A stretch of DNA of 6,649 bases from Micrococcales bacterium (GCA_947448975.1 CANFPR010000048.1:1-6649); one strand, 5' to 3'. Numbered from the stretch's first letter, positions 1 to 6,631 are shown. Translations and numbers: made by a program. Notes: generated by a model from the letters alone, not told the origin.

Positions 1-1
1 G

Positions 2-1333
2 TTCAAATACATCGAGGGTGAGCACACCAACATCTTTGTAACCGGTCGTGCCGGCACCGGTAAGTCGACGCTGCTGAGCTACCTGGTTGAGAACACCAAG
101 AAGAACTTTGCCGTGTGCGCACCAACCGGTGTTGCCGCGCTAAACGTGGGCGGGCAAACCATTCACTCGCTGTTCGGGTTTCCGTTTGGGTTGCTTGGCA
201 CCGAAGATGTGGTTCGCCACATGGGCAAGCGCACCCGAGAGGTTTTGCGCAACATCGAGATGCTCGTGATCGATGAGATTTCGATGGTTTCGGCCGACCT
301 GCTCGATGCCATGAACCGCATGATGATTGCAGCTCGCGGCCGTAACCGCGGCCCGTTCGGTGGCGCGCAAATTGTCATGTTCGGCGACCCCTACCAGTTG
401 GCTCCGGTGCCGCCTGGCGACCCGGCCGAACGCGGATGGTTGGCCGAGAACTATCAAAGCAACTGGTTTTTTGATGCTCACGTTTGGCGCGACGCCGACC
501 TCGAGCGCTACGAGTTGGGCGAGATTTTTCGCCAGCACGACGAGCACTTCAAAGAGATTCTCAACGCCATTCGCGATGGCTCTTGCACGCAAGACATGCT
601 CGACACCCTCAACTCGGCCGGCAACCGTTTTGCCCCCAACGACGACATCATTCGCCTTTGCACCGTGAACCAAACCGTCGACGGCATCAACGTGACTCGA
701 CTCAACAAACTCGGCACCGCCGCTAAGCAGTTTCAGGCCAAGTTTGCTTCGGGCGATGCCCAGAGCTTTGGCCGCAGCCTCCCAGTTGAAATGAACCTCA
801 CGCTAAAGGTGGGCGCTCAGGTGATGTTCATTAAGAACGACGACCAGAGCAACCGCAAAACCAAAGAGGGACTAACCGTTCGTCGCTGGGTTAACGGCAC
901 CATCGGGCACGTGGTAGAAATTCACTCCGATAACCACGTGTCGGTTGAGGTCGACGGCGAGGTGCTCGATGTCGGCATTTCCACTTGGGAGAAGGTTCGT
1001 TACGAGGTCGAAGAAGACTTCGATGAGGCAACCCAAAAGTTCAAAGAGGTTTTGGTGCCAATCACTTTGGCTGAATACCAGCAGATTCCACTTCGCCTCG
1101 CTTGGGCGGTAACGGTTCACAAGTCGCAGGGTCAAACCTACGAAGAGGTTATCGTCGACATGGGTCGCGGCGCTTTCAGCCCTGGTCAAACCTATGTTGC
1201 TCTAAGCCGCGTGCGCTCGCTCGATGGGCTTTATCTAACTCGAGCCATCACCATGCGCGATGTCATGGTCGACGAAGACGTCATTCGCTTCATGGGCACC
1301 AAACCTAACGCCGCGATCGAGCGCCTCTTCTAG
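2..1333 (+). CDS. PIF1-like ATP-dependent DNA helicase (5' end outside window)
   Basis: This is an SF1B (PIF1/RecD-type) helicase that would unwind DNA using ATP in the cytoplasm. The frame is open from base 2, so the first codons lie upstream and 443 residues are visible. Counting from base 2, Walker A (GRAGTGKST) is at residues 15-23, the next helicase motif (APTGVAA) follows at about 40, Walker B (VIDEIS) has its DE pair at 91-92, and the GDPYQL motif is at about 128-133. The conserved FRQHDEHF segment containing the arginine at 177 comes next. The C-terminal UvrD_C_2-like domain carries TVHKSQGQT (371-379) and VALSR (399-403). All core motifs are intact, so the protein looks functional. 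Members usually have only a short N-terminal stretch before Walker A, so probably few residues are missing. A GTG at 113 is in frame but lies downstream of Walker A and cannot be the true start. No partner gene is visible. The cellular role (replication, repair or G-quadruplex removal) cannot be read from the sequence. Confidence 0.93.
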   Translation, partial: FKYIEGEHTNIFVTGRAGTGKSTLLSYLVENTKKNFAVCAPTGVAALNVGGQTIHSLFGFPFGLLGTEDVVRHMGKRTREVLRNIEMLVIDEISMVSADLLDAMNRMMIAARGRNRGPFGGAQIVMFGDPYQLAPVPPGDPAERGWLAENYQSNWFFDAHVWRDADLERYELGEIFRQHDEHFKEILNAIRDGSCTQDMLDTLNSAGNRFAPNDDIIRLCTVNQTVDGINVTRLNKLGTAAKQFQAKFASGDAQSFGRSLPVEMNLTLKVGAQVMFIKNDDQSNRKTKEGLTVRRWVNGTIGHVVEIHSDNHVSVEVDGEVLDVGISTWEKVRYEVEEDFDEATQKFKEVLVPITLAEYQQIPLRLAWAVTVHKSQGQTYEEVIVDMGRGAFSPGQTYVALSRVRSLDGLYLTRAITMRDVMVDEDVIRFMGTKPNAAIERLF

Positions 1334-1339
1334 GTCTCT

Positions 1340-1366
1340 TGCGAATCGACGTTTGCATCACTTTTT
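1340..1366 (+). terminator. Weak candidate terminator after the helicase gene
   Basis: Seven bases after the helicase stop, TGCGAA (1340-1345) can pair with TTTGCA (1352-1357), including one G-U pair, around a six-base loop. A run of five T follows at 1362-1366, four bases after the stem. The stem is short and the T run is not directly adjacent, so this may be chance. It is the only hairpin with a T run I see in the 87-base gap. Confidence 0.25.
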
Positions 1367-1406
1367 CAATGTCGCACGTTGGCCATATTCTGAAGTCGTA
1401 AAAGAT

Positions 1407-1415
1407 GAAAGGAAG
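1407..1415 (+). promoter_or_regulatory. Strong ribosome binding site for the 120-residue protein
   Basis: GAAAGGAAG is a close match to the anti-Shine-Dalgarno complement, and its AAAGGA core ends 7 bases before the ATG at 1421. It fixes the start of the unknown gene and supports that gene being translated. Confidence 0.75.
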
Positions 1416-1420
1416 CAACG

Positions 1421-1783
1421 ATGACTTTTTATGATGTAACTCTCTACGGCAGCAAGGTGGCGGGTAGCGCACACGGCATGGCCTCTGCTATGGGCGCTCT
1501 CGGCGCGGTAGATAAGTGGTACGCAAAAGATCCAACCTTGTTTGTGAACGAACCGCGCTGCGAGGAGTGCGCCTTGACCGGCACCTACGAAGGCAAGGCC
1601 GGCACCGCCCTGTATCACACCCTGTTGGTGCGCGAGCAGGTGGCTCGTGATGTTGAACTTTGCGGCGAATTTACTTGGCGCAAGAAGAAGGGCATCGGTC
1701 GACGCATCCCGCGTGAATACCTAGACCAGATTGTTCAAGACGGCGAAGAAACCTGGTTCACCCTCGACATTTCAGAAATTTAG
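1421..1783 (+). CDS. Conserved-looking hypothetical protein, 120 residues
   Basis: I do not recognise this protein family. The start is well supported: GAAAGGAAG at 1407-1415 is a strong ribosome binding site, with 7 bases between the AAAGGA core and the ATG. The protein is soluble by eye, with no signal peptide or membrane segment. It has a glycine/alanine-rich stretch at residues 15-29 (SAHGMASAMGALGAV), a CEEC motif (Cys47 and Cys50) and a lone Cys81. The two close cysteines could bind metal or form a disulfide, but there is no second CxxC pair to complete a typical zinc ribbon. A basic run (WRKKKGIGRR, 86-95) is followed by an acidic C-terminal end. Its stop codon overlaps the stop of the convergent esterase gene. 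The 87-base gap before it suggests its own promoter, but I could not find a good one. The gene is confidently real; its function is unknown. Confidence 0.82.
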   Translation: MTFYDVTLYGSKVAGSAHGMASAMGALGAVDKWYAKDPTLFVNEPRCEECALTGTYEGKAGTALYHTLLVREQVARDVELCGEFTWRKKKGIGRRIPREYLDQIVQDGEETWFTLDISEI

Positions 1784-2964
1784 TCCTGAGTTTTTCCAAC
1801 CCAAACTGTTGGCTTGTCGGGCGTTGATTTTGGTTCGTTCGGGTCTAGCCACCAGTTAATCGGGTGCTCAACCCGCCCAGCCCACCAAAGTTCTGAGTGG
1901 CCGGTGTTCGGGTAGCTCGCCTCAATGTAGTCGACGCCCTCGCGGTATCCCAGATCGGCCATGCGCTGCGCGAAGTGCCTTTGATACGGCAAATACAGCG
2001 CATCAAGCTCGATTGTGCCGCCGTCAGACCAAATGCGGTGGTTACCGGCAGCCGGCAACATCTCTATGTAGGCGTCAACCAGTGCGTTGCCGCCAATCGG
2101 CCAGTGCGTTGAATAGGCCAGCGCAGTGCCATAAACATCGGGATGCTTCGCCAAACCGTAAAGCGAAGTGAGTGCCCCCATGCTCGAGCCACCAATCGCG
2201 GTTCGTTCGCGCACCAACTCGACACCGAACTCAGCGGCAATCGTCGGCAAAATCTTGTGGGCAATCAGCTCGTGATAGGCGTTGCCGTCGGCGCCGGTGC
2301 GCGCCCATTCGGCAGGCAAGTGCTCGAGCAACTCCGGGTGCTTAGCCCAGATGTCGGTTGGGCCATACTCAATGCCGCGCAGGCGCCCATCGCCGCGAAC
2401 ATAGGTGACGCCGATAATCAGAGGTTTGCGATCGCCGCGAATTCGCGAGCCACCCGGCTTGCGATCGCGCAGGGCATCGAGGAGTCCCCAGGTTGCCCCA
2501 AAGGTCGACGTGGCCGGGTCGAACATGTTGTGGCCGTCGTTCATAACTAGCACGGGGGTTGTGGCGTCGACATCGGAGGGTACCCACGCAATCACCGCAT
2601 GCTCGTCGAACACGTAACGCTTGAGCTTGCCGCCGGCCAGCTCGATGCGGCTGAGGCGAAGCTCACGCATCGCTAGAAACAGAGGAAATACGAAAGCGAA
2701 CGCGGTTACGAAAGCCAGCGCGATGTAGGCCCAAAGAAATCGCATCTTGAGGCGACGGCCTTCGATAATAATCACGCTCATGCCAGCAATGCCGCCAATC
2801 AGCAGGTCGAGCGAATAAACCCAGTCGACGTTGCTGGTGAAACCGTCGGCTAGATAGTCTTCGCGACCCAGTACGGCAAGGAAGTTGAAATACCAAGCCG
2901 TGGCAAGACCCATAATGGAAAGACCAAAGAAATACCCTGCGTTGGTTTTGTGTTTAGCCGTCAT
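1780..2964 (-). CDS. DUF2834-like membrane domain fused to a serine esterase domain
   Basis: This 394-residue protein has two parts. Residues 1-105 contain three hydrophobic helices (about 9-30, 50-67 and 77-98) with the pattern DLL, then EGRRLKMR, then FPLFLAMREL, which matches what I know of DUF2834. That domain is normally a stand-alone protein of about 110 residues and unknown function. Residues 106-380 form an alpha/beta hydrolase of the esterase D / enterochelin-esterase type. The strand with NDGHNMFD is at 142-149 (family form HDGxNLFD), the nucleophile elbow is GSSMG with Ser261, the likely acid is in SDGGTIELD (313-321), and the catalytic His356 is in GHSELWW. The triad looks complete, so hydrolysis of an ester is likely, but the substrate is unknown. 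With three helices, the side of the membrane holding the hydrolase depends on the N-terminus. I chose the ATG at 2964 because AAGGA lies 8 bases before it. The ATG at 2973 overlaps that site. It is transcribed divergently from the MMPL gene. Confidence 0.88.
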   Translation of the reverse strand: MTAKHKTNAGYFFGLSIMGLATAWYFNFLAVLGREDYLADGFTSNVDWVYSLDLLIGGIAGMSVIIIEGRRLKMRFLWAYIALAFVTAFAFVFPLFLAMRELRLSRIELAGGKLKRYVFDEHAVIAWVPSDVDATTPVLVMNDGHNMFDPATSTFGATWGLLDALRDRKPGGSRIRGDRKPLIIGVTYVRGDGRLRGIEYGPTDIWAKHPELLEHLPAEWARTGADGNAYHELIAHKILPTIAAEFGVELVRERTAIGGSSMGALTSLYGLAKHPDVYGTALAYSTHWPIGGNALVDAYIEMLPAAGNHRIWSDGGTIELDALYLPYQRHFAQRMADLGYREGVDYIEASYPNTGHSELWWAGRVEHPINWWLDPNEPKSTPDKPTVWVGKTQD

Positions 2965-2972
2965 GGGTATCA

Positions 2973-2977
2973 TCCTT
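2973..2977 (-). promoter_or_regulatory. Ribosome binding site that decides the esterase start
   Basis: On the minus strand AAGGA runs from 2977 to 2973, leaving 8 bases before the ATG at 2964. Its last base is the first base of an upstream in-frame ATG at 2973, which would have no room for a ribosome binding site. The downstream ATG is therefore preferred, making the protein 3 residues shorter than the longest reading. Confidence 0.7.
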
Positions 2978-2992
2978 GCACAGCACCTGTGC
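2978..2992. promoter_or_regulatory. Perfect inverted repeat between divergent genes, candidate operator
   Basis: GCACAG (2978-2983), a CAC spacer and CTGTGC (2987-2992) form a perfect 6+6 palindrome. It sits in the roughly 60-base gap between the divergent esterase and MMPL transporter genes, just upstream of the esterase ribosome binding site. A dimeric repressor bound here could control both genes. MMPL exporters are often controlled by TetR-type repressors, but no regulator gene is in the window. It could instead form a hairpin in the esterase leader RNA. Confidence 0.4.
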
Positions 2993-2997
2993 GGCCC

Positions 2998-3025
2998 TTC
3001 TTAGAAATGTTGTTGAATCACTCAA
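2998..3025 (-). promoter_or_regulatory. Weak candidate promoter for the esterase gene
   Basis: On the minus strand a TTGAGT -35-like box (3025-3020) is separated by 16 bases from TAAGAA (3003-2998). The -35 box matches the consensus at 4 of 6 positions and the -10 box only at 3 of 6. If real, the inverted repeat at 2978-2992 would lie just downstream of the transcription start, a suitable place for an operator. This is speculative. Confidence 0.15.
3013..3018 (+). promoter_or_regulatory. Candidate -10 box for a leaderless MMPL transcript
   Basis: TTGAAT matches TATAAT at 4 of 6 positions and ends exactly 6 bases before the ATG at 3025, so transcription could begin at the start codon. No Shine-Dalgarno sequence precedes the ATG at 3025 or the in-frame ATG at 3007, which fits a leaderless mRNA, a form common in actinobacteria. 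No good -35 box is visible. Confidence 0.25.
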
Positions 3026-5187
3026 TGAAAAACCTCGCCAAATTCGTTCTCGGCCACAGCAAACTCGTTCTCTTCGGTTTCGTCGGGTTGGTGTTGGCTA
3101 GCAGCATCCTTGGCTTTCAAGCCTTCGGGTTGCTGAAGGGCGGCGGTTACGACAACCCAAATGCCGATTCAACTAAAGTCACCGCGCTACTTTCGAGCGA
3201 ATACAACATCGACCAGGCCGAAGTTGTTGCCATTCTCGACTTTCCCCGTTCGGCCGACGACCCGCTGAGCCAAACAGTTGGCACTGCGTTCACCGGCGCC
3301 ATCAAAAAGATCAAGTCGGTTAGCTCGGTTGAGTCTTACTACTCGCGCGGTCACGCACCAGCGCTAAAAAGCACCGATGGCACCGCCGTCTACTACTTCA
3401 TAAACCTCGATGACAAGGCTGCGCAGGCCAAGGCCGTAGACGACCTTCAAGCCGAGTTCGGTTCGGGCTTCAACGATGCAGCCGTTTACTTCGCGGGCAT
3501 GGCCGCGGTAACCAGCGAACTCAACACGATTATCAAGGATGACATCACTCTCGCCGAAGCCATCGCGGTGCCGGTGCTAATCGTGCTCATGCTCTTCGTC
3601 TTCGGCTCGCTCATCGCCGCCGGACTACCGCTGATGGTTGGTGGTCTCGCCATCGTTGGCTCATTCTTCTTTATCTGGCTATCGGCGCAGTTCACCGACA
3701 CCTCGGTGTTCGGCATCAACCTGATTACCGGAATGGGCCTGGGCCTCGGCGTCGACTACGCCCTGCTCATGGTCAACCGCTTTCGAGAAGAGCGTCAAAC
3801 CGGCATGGATGTCTCTGCCGCAGTTGAACGCACCCTCATGACTGCCGGCCGCACCGTGCTGTTCAGCGGTTTCACGGTGGCCATTGTGCTCGGCTCAATG
3901 TTTCTCTTTCCGCAGTACTTCTTGCGTTCGATGGGTTATGCCGGGCTGGTAGTTGTGGTGCTTGCGCTCGCGGCATCGTTGCTCGCTTTGCCTGCCGCGC
4001 TCAACTTGCTCGGTGATCGCGTCAATAAGTTTGTGGTTTACAAGGGTGCTGTCAAACAGGTGAACGACGGCATTTGGGCCGACATCGCCCGCTCGGTTAT
4101 GGCCAAGCCGGTTCGTGTGGTTCTGGTTGCCGTGCTTGGCTTGGGTTCGCTGATGGCTCTTGGCACCGGTGTTCAGTTTGGTCAGGTTGACGACCGCGTG
4201 CTGCCGGCCAACAACCGCGTGGTGCTGGCCACCAACGTTATTCGCGACCGCTTCGAGGGTCGCGAGGCCAGCCCAGTGGAGTTCTTGCTCAAGGGTGCAA
4301 CCGATTCTGAAGTCGAGGCTTACGCCAAAAAGATCAGCAAGGTTTCACACGTGGTTCAGGTGCGCACCAACGTTGGTGTTTTTGCCGACGGCGTGCAGCT
4401 GTACCCATACTCGCCAGCCGACCCAACGGTTTACAAGGCCAGCGGATACACCCGCATCGTTGCCGTACACAACGTGGAGTCACGCAGCACCGACGGTTTA
4501 GATCTCACCAAGAGCATCCGTGCGGTTGATGGTTCGGCGTTCGACCAGGTGCTGGTTGGCGGTAGCGCGGCCGTTTACACCGATTCGCTGCAGGGCATTG
4601 AACGCAGCCTGCCGTGGGCGCTCGGCTGGATCGTGCTGGCCACCCTGATTCTGCTGTTCCTCTTTACCGGTTCGTTCTTGCTGCCGCTCAAGGCGGTGCT
4701 GCTCAACTTCATGTCGCTCGGTGCGACCATCGGCTTCTTGTCGTGGGTGTTCATCGGCGGGCAGCTCAAGTTCTTGCTTGGCGATTTTCAAACCACCGGC
4801 ACCATCGACACCTCGAGCCTGGTGCTAATCGCGGTGCTCACCTTTGGTCTTTCGATGGACTACGAACTGTTCTTGCTCAGCCGCATTAAAGAGCAACATG
4901 ATGCTGGGTTCGACACCACCGAATCGGTGGCGCTCGGTTTGCAAAAGTCGGGTCGAATCATCACGGCTGCAGCCCTGGTTCTCGGTGTTTCATTTATCTC
5001 GTTTATCACCAGCGGGGTGAGCATCATGAAGATGATGGGTCTGGGCATCGCCTTTGCGGTTTTGCTCGATGCCACCGTGGTTCGCGCGCTTTTGGTGCCG
5101 GCTCTCATGCGCCTGTTTGGCAAGGCCAACTGGTGGGCGCCTAAGTGGGCTCAAGCGGTCTATCGCAAGATTGGTCTGCACGACTAG
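3025..5187 (+). CDS. MMPL-family (RND superfamily) transporter
   Basis: This 720-residue inner-membrane protein is a proton-driven exporter of the MmpL family, which moves lipids, pigments or toxic compounds outward. From the ATG at 3025 I count twelve hydrophobic helices: one at about 13-35, five between 176 and 328, one at 363-383, and five between 531 and 694. Two extracytoplasmic porter domains lie at about 36-175 and 384-530. This is the classic duplicated MMPL layout. The Asp-Tyr pairs of the proton relay are present in both halves: GVDYALLMVNRFREE (Asp244-Tyr245) and MDYELFLLSRIKE (Asp612-Tyr613). The end, NWWAPKWAQ, is typical of the family. The length fits the shorter MMPL proteins; there is no long MmpL3-like C-terminal tail. 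The start is uncertain, since an in-frame ATG at 3007 adds six residues and neither has a ribosome binding site. I prefer 3025 because the protein then begins MKNLAKFVLGHSK, a typical cytoplasmic lead into helix 1. The substrate cannot be told from the sequence. Confidence 0.93.
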   Translation: MKNLAKFVLGHSKLVLFGFVGLVLASSILGFQAFGLLKGGGYDNPNADSTKVTALLSSEYNIDQAEVVAILDFPRSADDPLSQTVGTAFTGAIKKIKSVSSVESYYSRGHAPALKSTDGTAVYYFINLDDKAAQAKAVDDLQAEFGSGFNDAAVYFAGMAAVTSELNTIIKDDITLAEAIAVPVLIVLMLFVFGSLIAAGLPLMVGGLAIVGSFFFIWLSAQFTDTSVFGINLITGMGLGLGVDYALLMVNRFREERQTGMDVSAAVERTLMTAGRTVLFSGFTVAIVLGSMFLFPQYFLRSMGYAGLVVVVLALAASLLALPAALNLLGDRVNKFVVYKGAVKQVNDGIWADIARSVMAKPVRVVLVAVLGLGSLMALGTGVQFGQVDDRVLPANNRVVLATNVIRDRFEGREASPVEFLLKGATDSEVEAYAKKISKVSHVVQVRTNVGVFADGVQLYPYSPADPTVYKASGYTRIVAVHNVESRSTDGLDLTKSIRAVDGSAFDQVLVGGSAAVYTDSLQGIERSLPWALGWIVLATLILLFLFTGSFLLPLKAVLLNFMSLGATIGFLSWVFIGGQLKFLLGDFQTTGTIDTSSLVLIAVLTFGLSMDYELFLLSRIKEQHDAGFDTTESVALGLQKSGRIITAAALVLGVSFISFITSGVSIMKMMGLGIAFAVLLDATVVRALLVPALMRLFGKANWWAPKWAQAVYRKIGLHD

Positions 5188-5211
5188 GCTCGTGGCAAAG
5201 CAAGGAAACCG

Positions 5212-5772
5212 ATGAACCGTCAGCAGTGGCGCAAGAGCAAGGCGCGAAAGAACCTTAGCCTCGTCATGACCATCGGGCTTCCGCTGGTTCTGGTTGGTTT
5301 CGCAGCGCAGATTGTTATCGGCAGCTTTCACACCGTGAACTCAAAAACGGGCAAGTCTGGCCCAGGCACCGGCAGCCAGCAACTGATGAACGACCCAAAC
5401 CAAGAGGTTACCGGCGGCATCGCCAACGTCGGTAGCGTTAGCGGCTTGAACGGCCCCATGAACGGCAACGGCGGAGTATCTGGCTCGGTAGTTAAGGGTT
5501 CGTCGGCTAGCCCAAAAGCAATCACCAAACTCGGTGTCACCGTGGTTTCGTTTGACGGCAAAACGTTGGTTTTCGAATACTTCGACATCAAGATCACCGG
5601 CCACCTCACCGCCGATATGCAAAAGAAGTGGCTTGGTTCGGCCAAGCTAGAATCCGGCAAGATGGCTGTGCTTTATGTCAAAGAGAAGCAAATGTACGAC
5701 GGCCTTCAAGCCACCGATGGCAAGACCGCCGACATTGGCGAAATCGTGTTCATCGAAGCTCGCGCCAACTAG
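5212..5772 (+). CDS. Single-pass membrane protein of unknown function, likely MMPL partner
   Basis: I do not recognise this 186-residue protein. It starts 24 bases after the MMPL stop, with AAGGAAA at 5202-5208 as its ribosome binding site, so the two are very likely co-transcribed. Residues 1-14 are strongly basic (MNRQQWRKSKARKN), followed by one hydrophobic helix at about 15-38. By the positive-inside rule the rest lies outside the membrane. No lipobox cysteine or clear signal peptidase site is visible, so it is probably anchored. Residues 41-101 are a flexible linker rich in Gly, Ser, Asn and Pro. Residues 102-186 look like a small beta-rich domain (LGVTVVSFDGKTLVFEYFDIKITG and a later MAVLYVKEK strand) without cysteines. 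Anchor, linker and small beta domain beside an MMPL gene resemble the layout of MmpS proteins, but I see no MmpS sequence similarity. An accessory role in export is an inference from position. Confidence 0.85.
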   Translation: MNRQQWRKSKARKNLSLVMTIGLPLVLVGFAAQIVIGSFHTVNSKTGKSGPGTGSQQLMNDPNQEVTGGIANVGSVSGLNGPMNGNGGVSGSVVKGSSASPKAITKLGVTVVSFDGKTLVFEYFDIKITGHLTADMQKKWLGSAKLESGKMAVLYVKEKQMYDGLQATDGKTADIGEIVFIEARAN

Positions 5773-5780
5773 TTAGCGCT

Positions 5781-5851
5781 GGGCACTAAACCGTTCGATG
5801 CGCGGGCTACTAAACCCAGCGATCCAAGGGCTACTAAGCCCATCCGAGGCG
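5781..5851. repeat. Three degenerate ~24-base tandem repeats with small hairpins
   Basis: GGGCACTAAACC (5781), GGGCTACTAAACCC (5804) and GGGCTACTAAGCCC (5828) recur every 23-24 bases. The sequence between copies is only partly conserved; CGAT is shared by the first two. Copy three is a perfect 5-base stem (GGGCT/AGCCC) with the tetraloop ACTA. Copy two keeps the stem with one mismatch in plus-strand RNA but a G-U pair in minus-strand RNA. Copy one is the most degraded. The array fills the 61-base gap between two convergent genes and runs over the nucleotidyltransferase stop codon. No T run follows, so it is not an ordinary terminator. Confidence 0.6.
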
Positions 5852-6625
5852 ACCGCGCACGGCAGCAACCTGAGCCGCCTCACGGTCGCTGAGTGGTCGC
5901 AAGCCTTCGGCGATTTCGATCAGGTCGAGAGCGGCAGCATCCAAGTCTTTTTGCAACGCGTTTTCGATGCGGCGACCCATCGACGGGTATTGAAGCTCAA
6001 ACCGGCGATAGCGGTCGAGGTTATCTTGCTTGGCCTCGGTGCCGGGCACAGGGGCGTGGGCGTCGCGAATGAGGCCGAGCAGGTTGCGCAAGGCGTAAGA
6101 ACGAATGAACTGACCGGCAATCAGGGTTTCGCCGCGACGGTGGCGGCCGGTGCCGATGAGAATCAGCGCCAGAAACAACTCGAACTCTTTGGCACGATCG
6201 AATGGCTTGGAGGCCGATGCGCGAGAGCGGGTTTCGATTGCTTCTAGTCTCTGGGTGAGGTCGGTCTTGTCGACCACGGCTGCCCACGAATTCACCGAAG
6301 CCAGCTCGAGCTCGGCATCTTCGAACACCGCGAACTCGAGAACGCGACCGTCGGCGAAAACCACTTTTAGGCCGTGGTCGGTTTCGCGTGGGTGCAGCAC
6401 GGCCTGTTCGATGCCTGGAATCCAGCTCAAGTCGTTGCGATACTGCTCGCCAAAGCCGGCTTTGACCATTAAGAAAAAGTCGTGGTCAGACCACTCGTCG
6501 ACTCGGCTGTGGTCGGCTGCCGAACCCAAAAAGATCAAGCCGATGACGTTTGGGTCTGCTTCGGCGTTGGCAGCTAGGCGATCGGAATATTCGAGAAACT
6601 TTGAGAGCGTGTTATCTGCGGTCAT
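5834..6625 (-). CDS. Nucleotidyltransferase-fold protein
   Basis: This 263-residue cytoplasmic protein has the polymerase-beta-type nucleotidyltransferase signature. The GS motif is at residues 34-35 (IFLGSAADHS), the metal-binding aspartates are Asp47 and Asp49 in WSDHDF, and a third acidic residue, Glu97, is on the LEFAVFE strand. The family transfers a nucleotide, often AMP, to a small molecule or protein. The helical second half (about 140-250) resembles the C-terminal domain of antibiotic adenylyltransferases such as the streptomycin or lincosamide types, but I cannot assign a substrate and do not call it a resistance gene. Third-acid replacement of Asp by Glu is tolerated in some families. 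The start is fixed: a TAG stop lies two codons upstream in frame. No ribosome binding site precedes it. The gene ends inside the repeat array and converges on the MMPL operon. No antitoxin-like partner is visible, though the promoter side is cut by the window edge. Confidence 0.85.
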   Translation of the reverse strand: MTADNTLSKFLEYSDRLAANAEADPNVIGLIFLGSAADHSRVDEWSDHDFFLMVKAGFGEQYRNDLSWIPGIEQAVLHPRETDHGLKVVFADGRVLEFAVFEDAELELASVNSWAAVVDKTDLTQRLEAIETRSRASASKPFDRAKEFELFLALILIGTGRHRRGETLIAGQFIRSYALRNLLGLIRDAHAPVPGTEAKQDNLDRYRRFELQYPSMGRRIENALQKDLDAAALDLIEIAEGLRPLSDREAAQVAAVRGRLGWA

Positions 6626-6631
6626 GGTCTA

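Noticed and set aside
140..673. 177-residue open frame on the minus strand
   Set aside because: It lies wholly opposite the helicase core motifs and shows no recognisable domain. It is explained by third-position GC bias of the helicase gene.
1353..1389. Possible promoter for the 120-residue protein using TTGCAT and CATATT
   Set aside because: The boxes are 25 bases apart, too far for a normal sigma-70-type promoter, and no better-spaced pair was found.
2950..3006. Upstream GTG start giving the MMPL protein an extra N-terminus
   Set aside because: It would overlap the start of the divergent esterase gene, has no ribosome binding site, and adds a Cys/Pro-containing tail not expected before helix 1 of an MMPL protein.
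5781..5851. CRISPR array
   Set aside because: The repeated core is only about 14 bases, copies are degenerate, the sequence between copies is about 10 bases, and there are no cas genes.
5798..6247. 149-residue plus-strand open frame beginning in the hairpin repeats
   Set aside because: Most of it is antisense to the nucleotidyltransferase, whose motifs are clear. It has no ribosome binding site, and its N-terminus is only a translation of the repeat.
5834..6625. Toxin-antitoxin pair of the HEPN/MNT type
   Set aside because: The protein is much longer than a minimal MNT antitoxin and no HEPN partner gene is visible on the side that lies inside the window.
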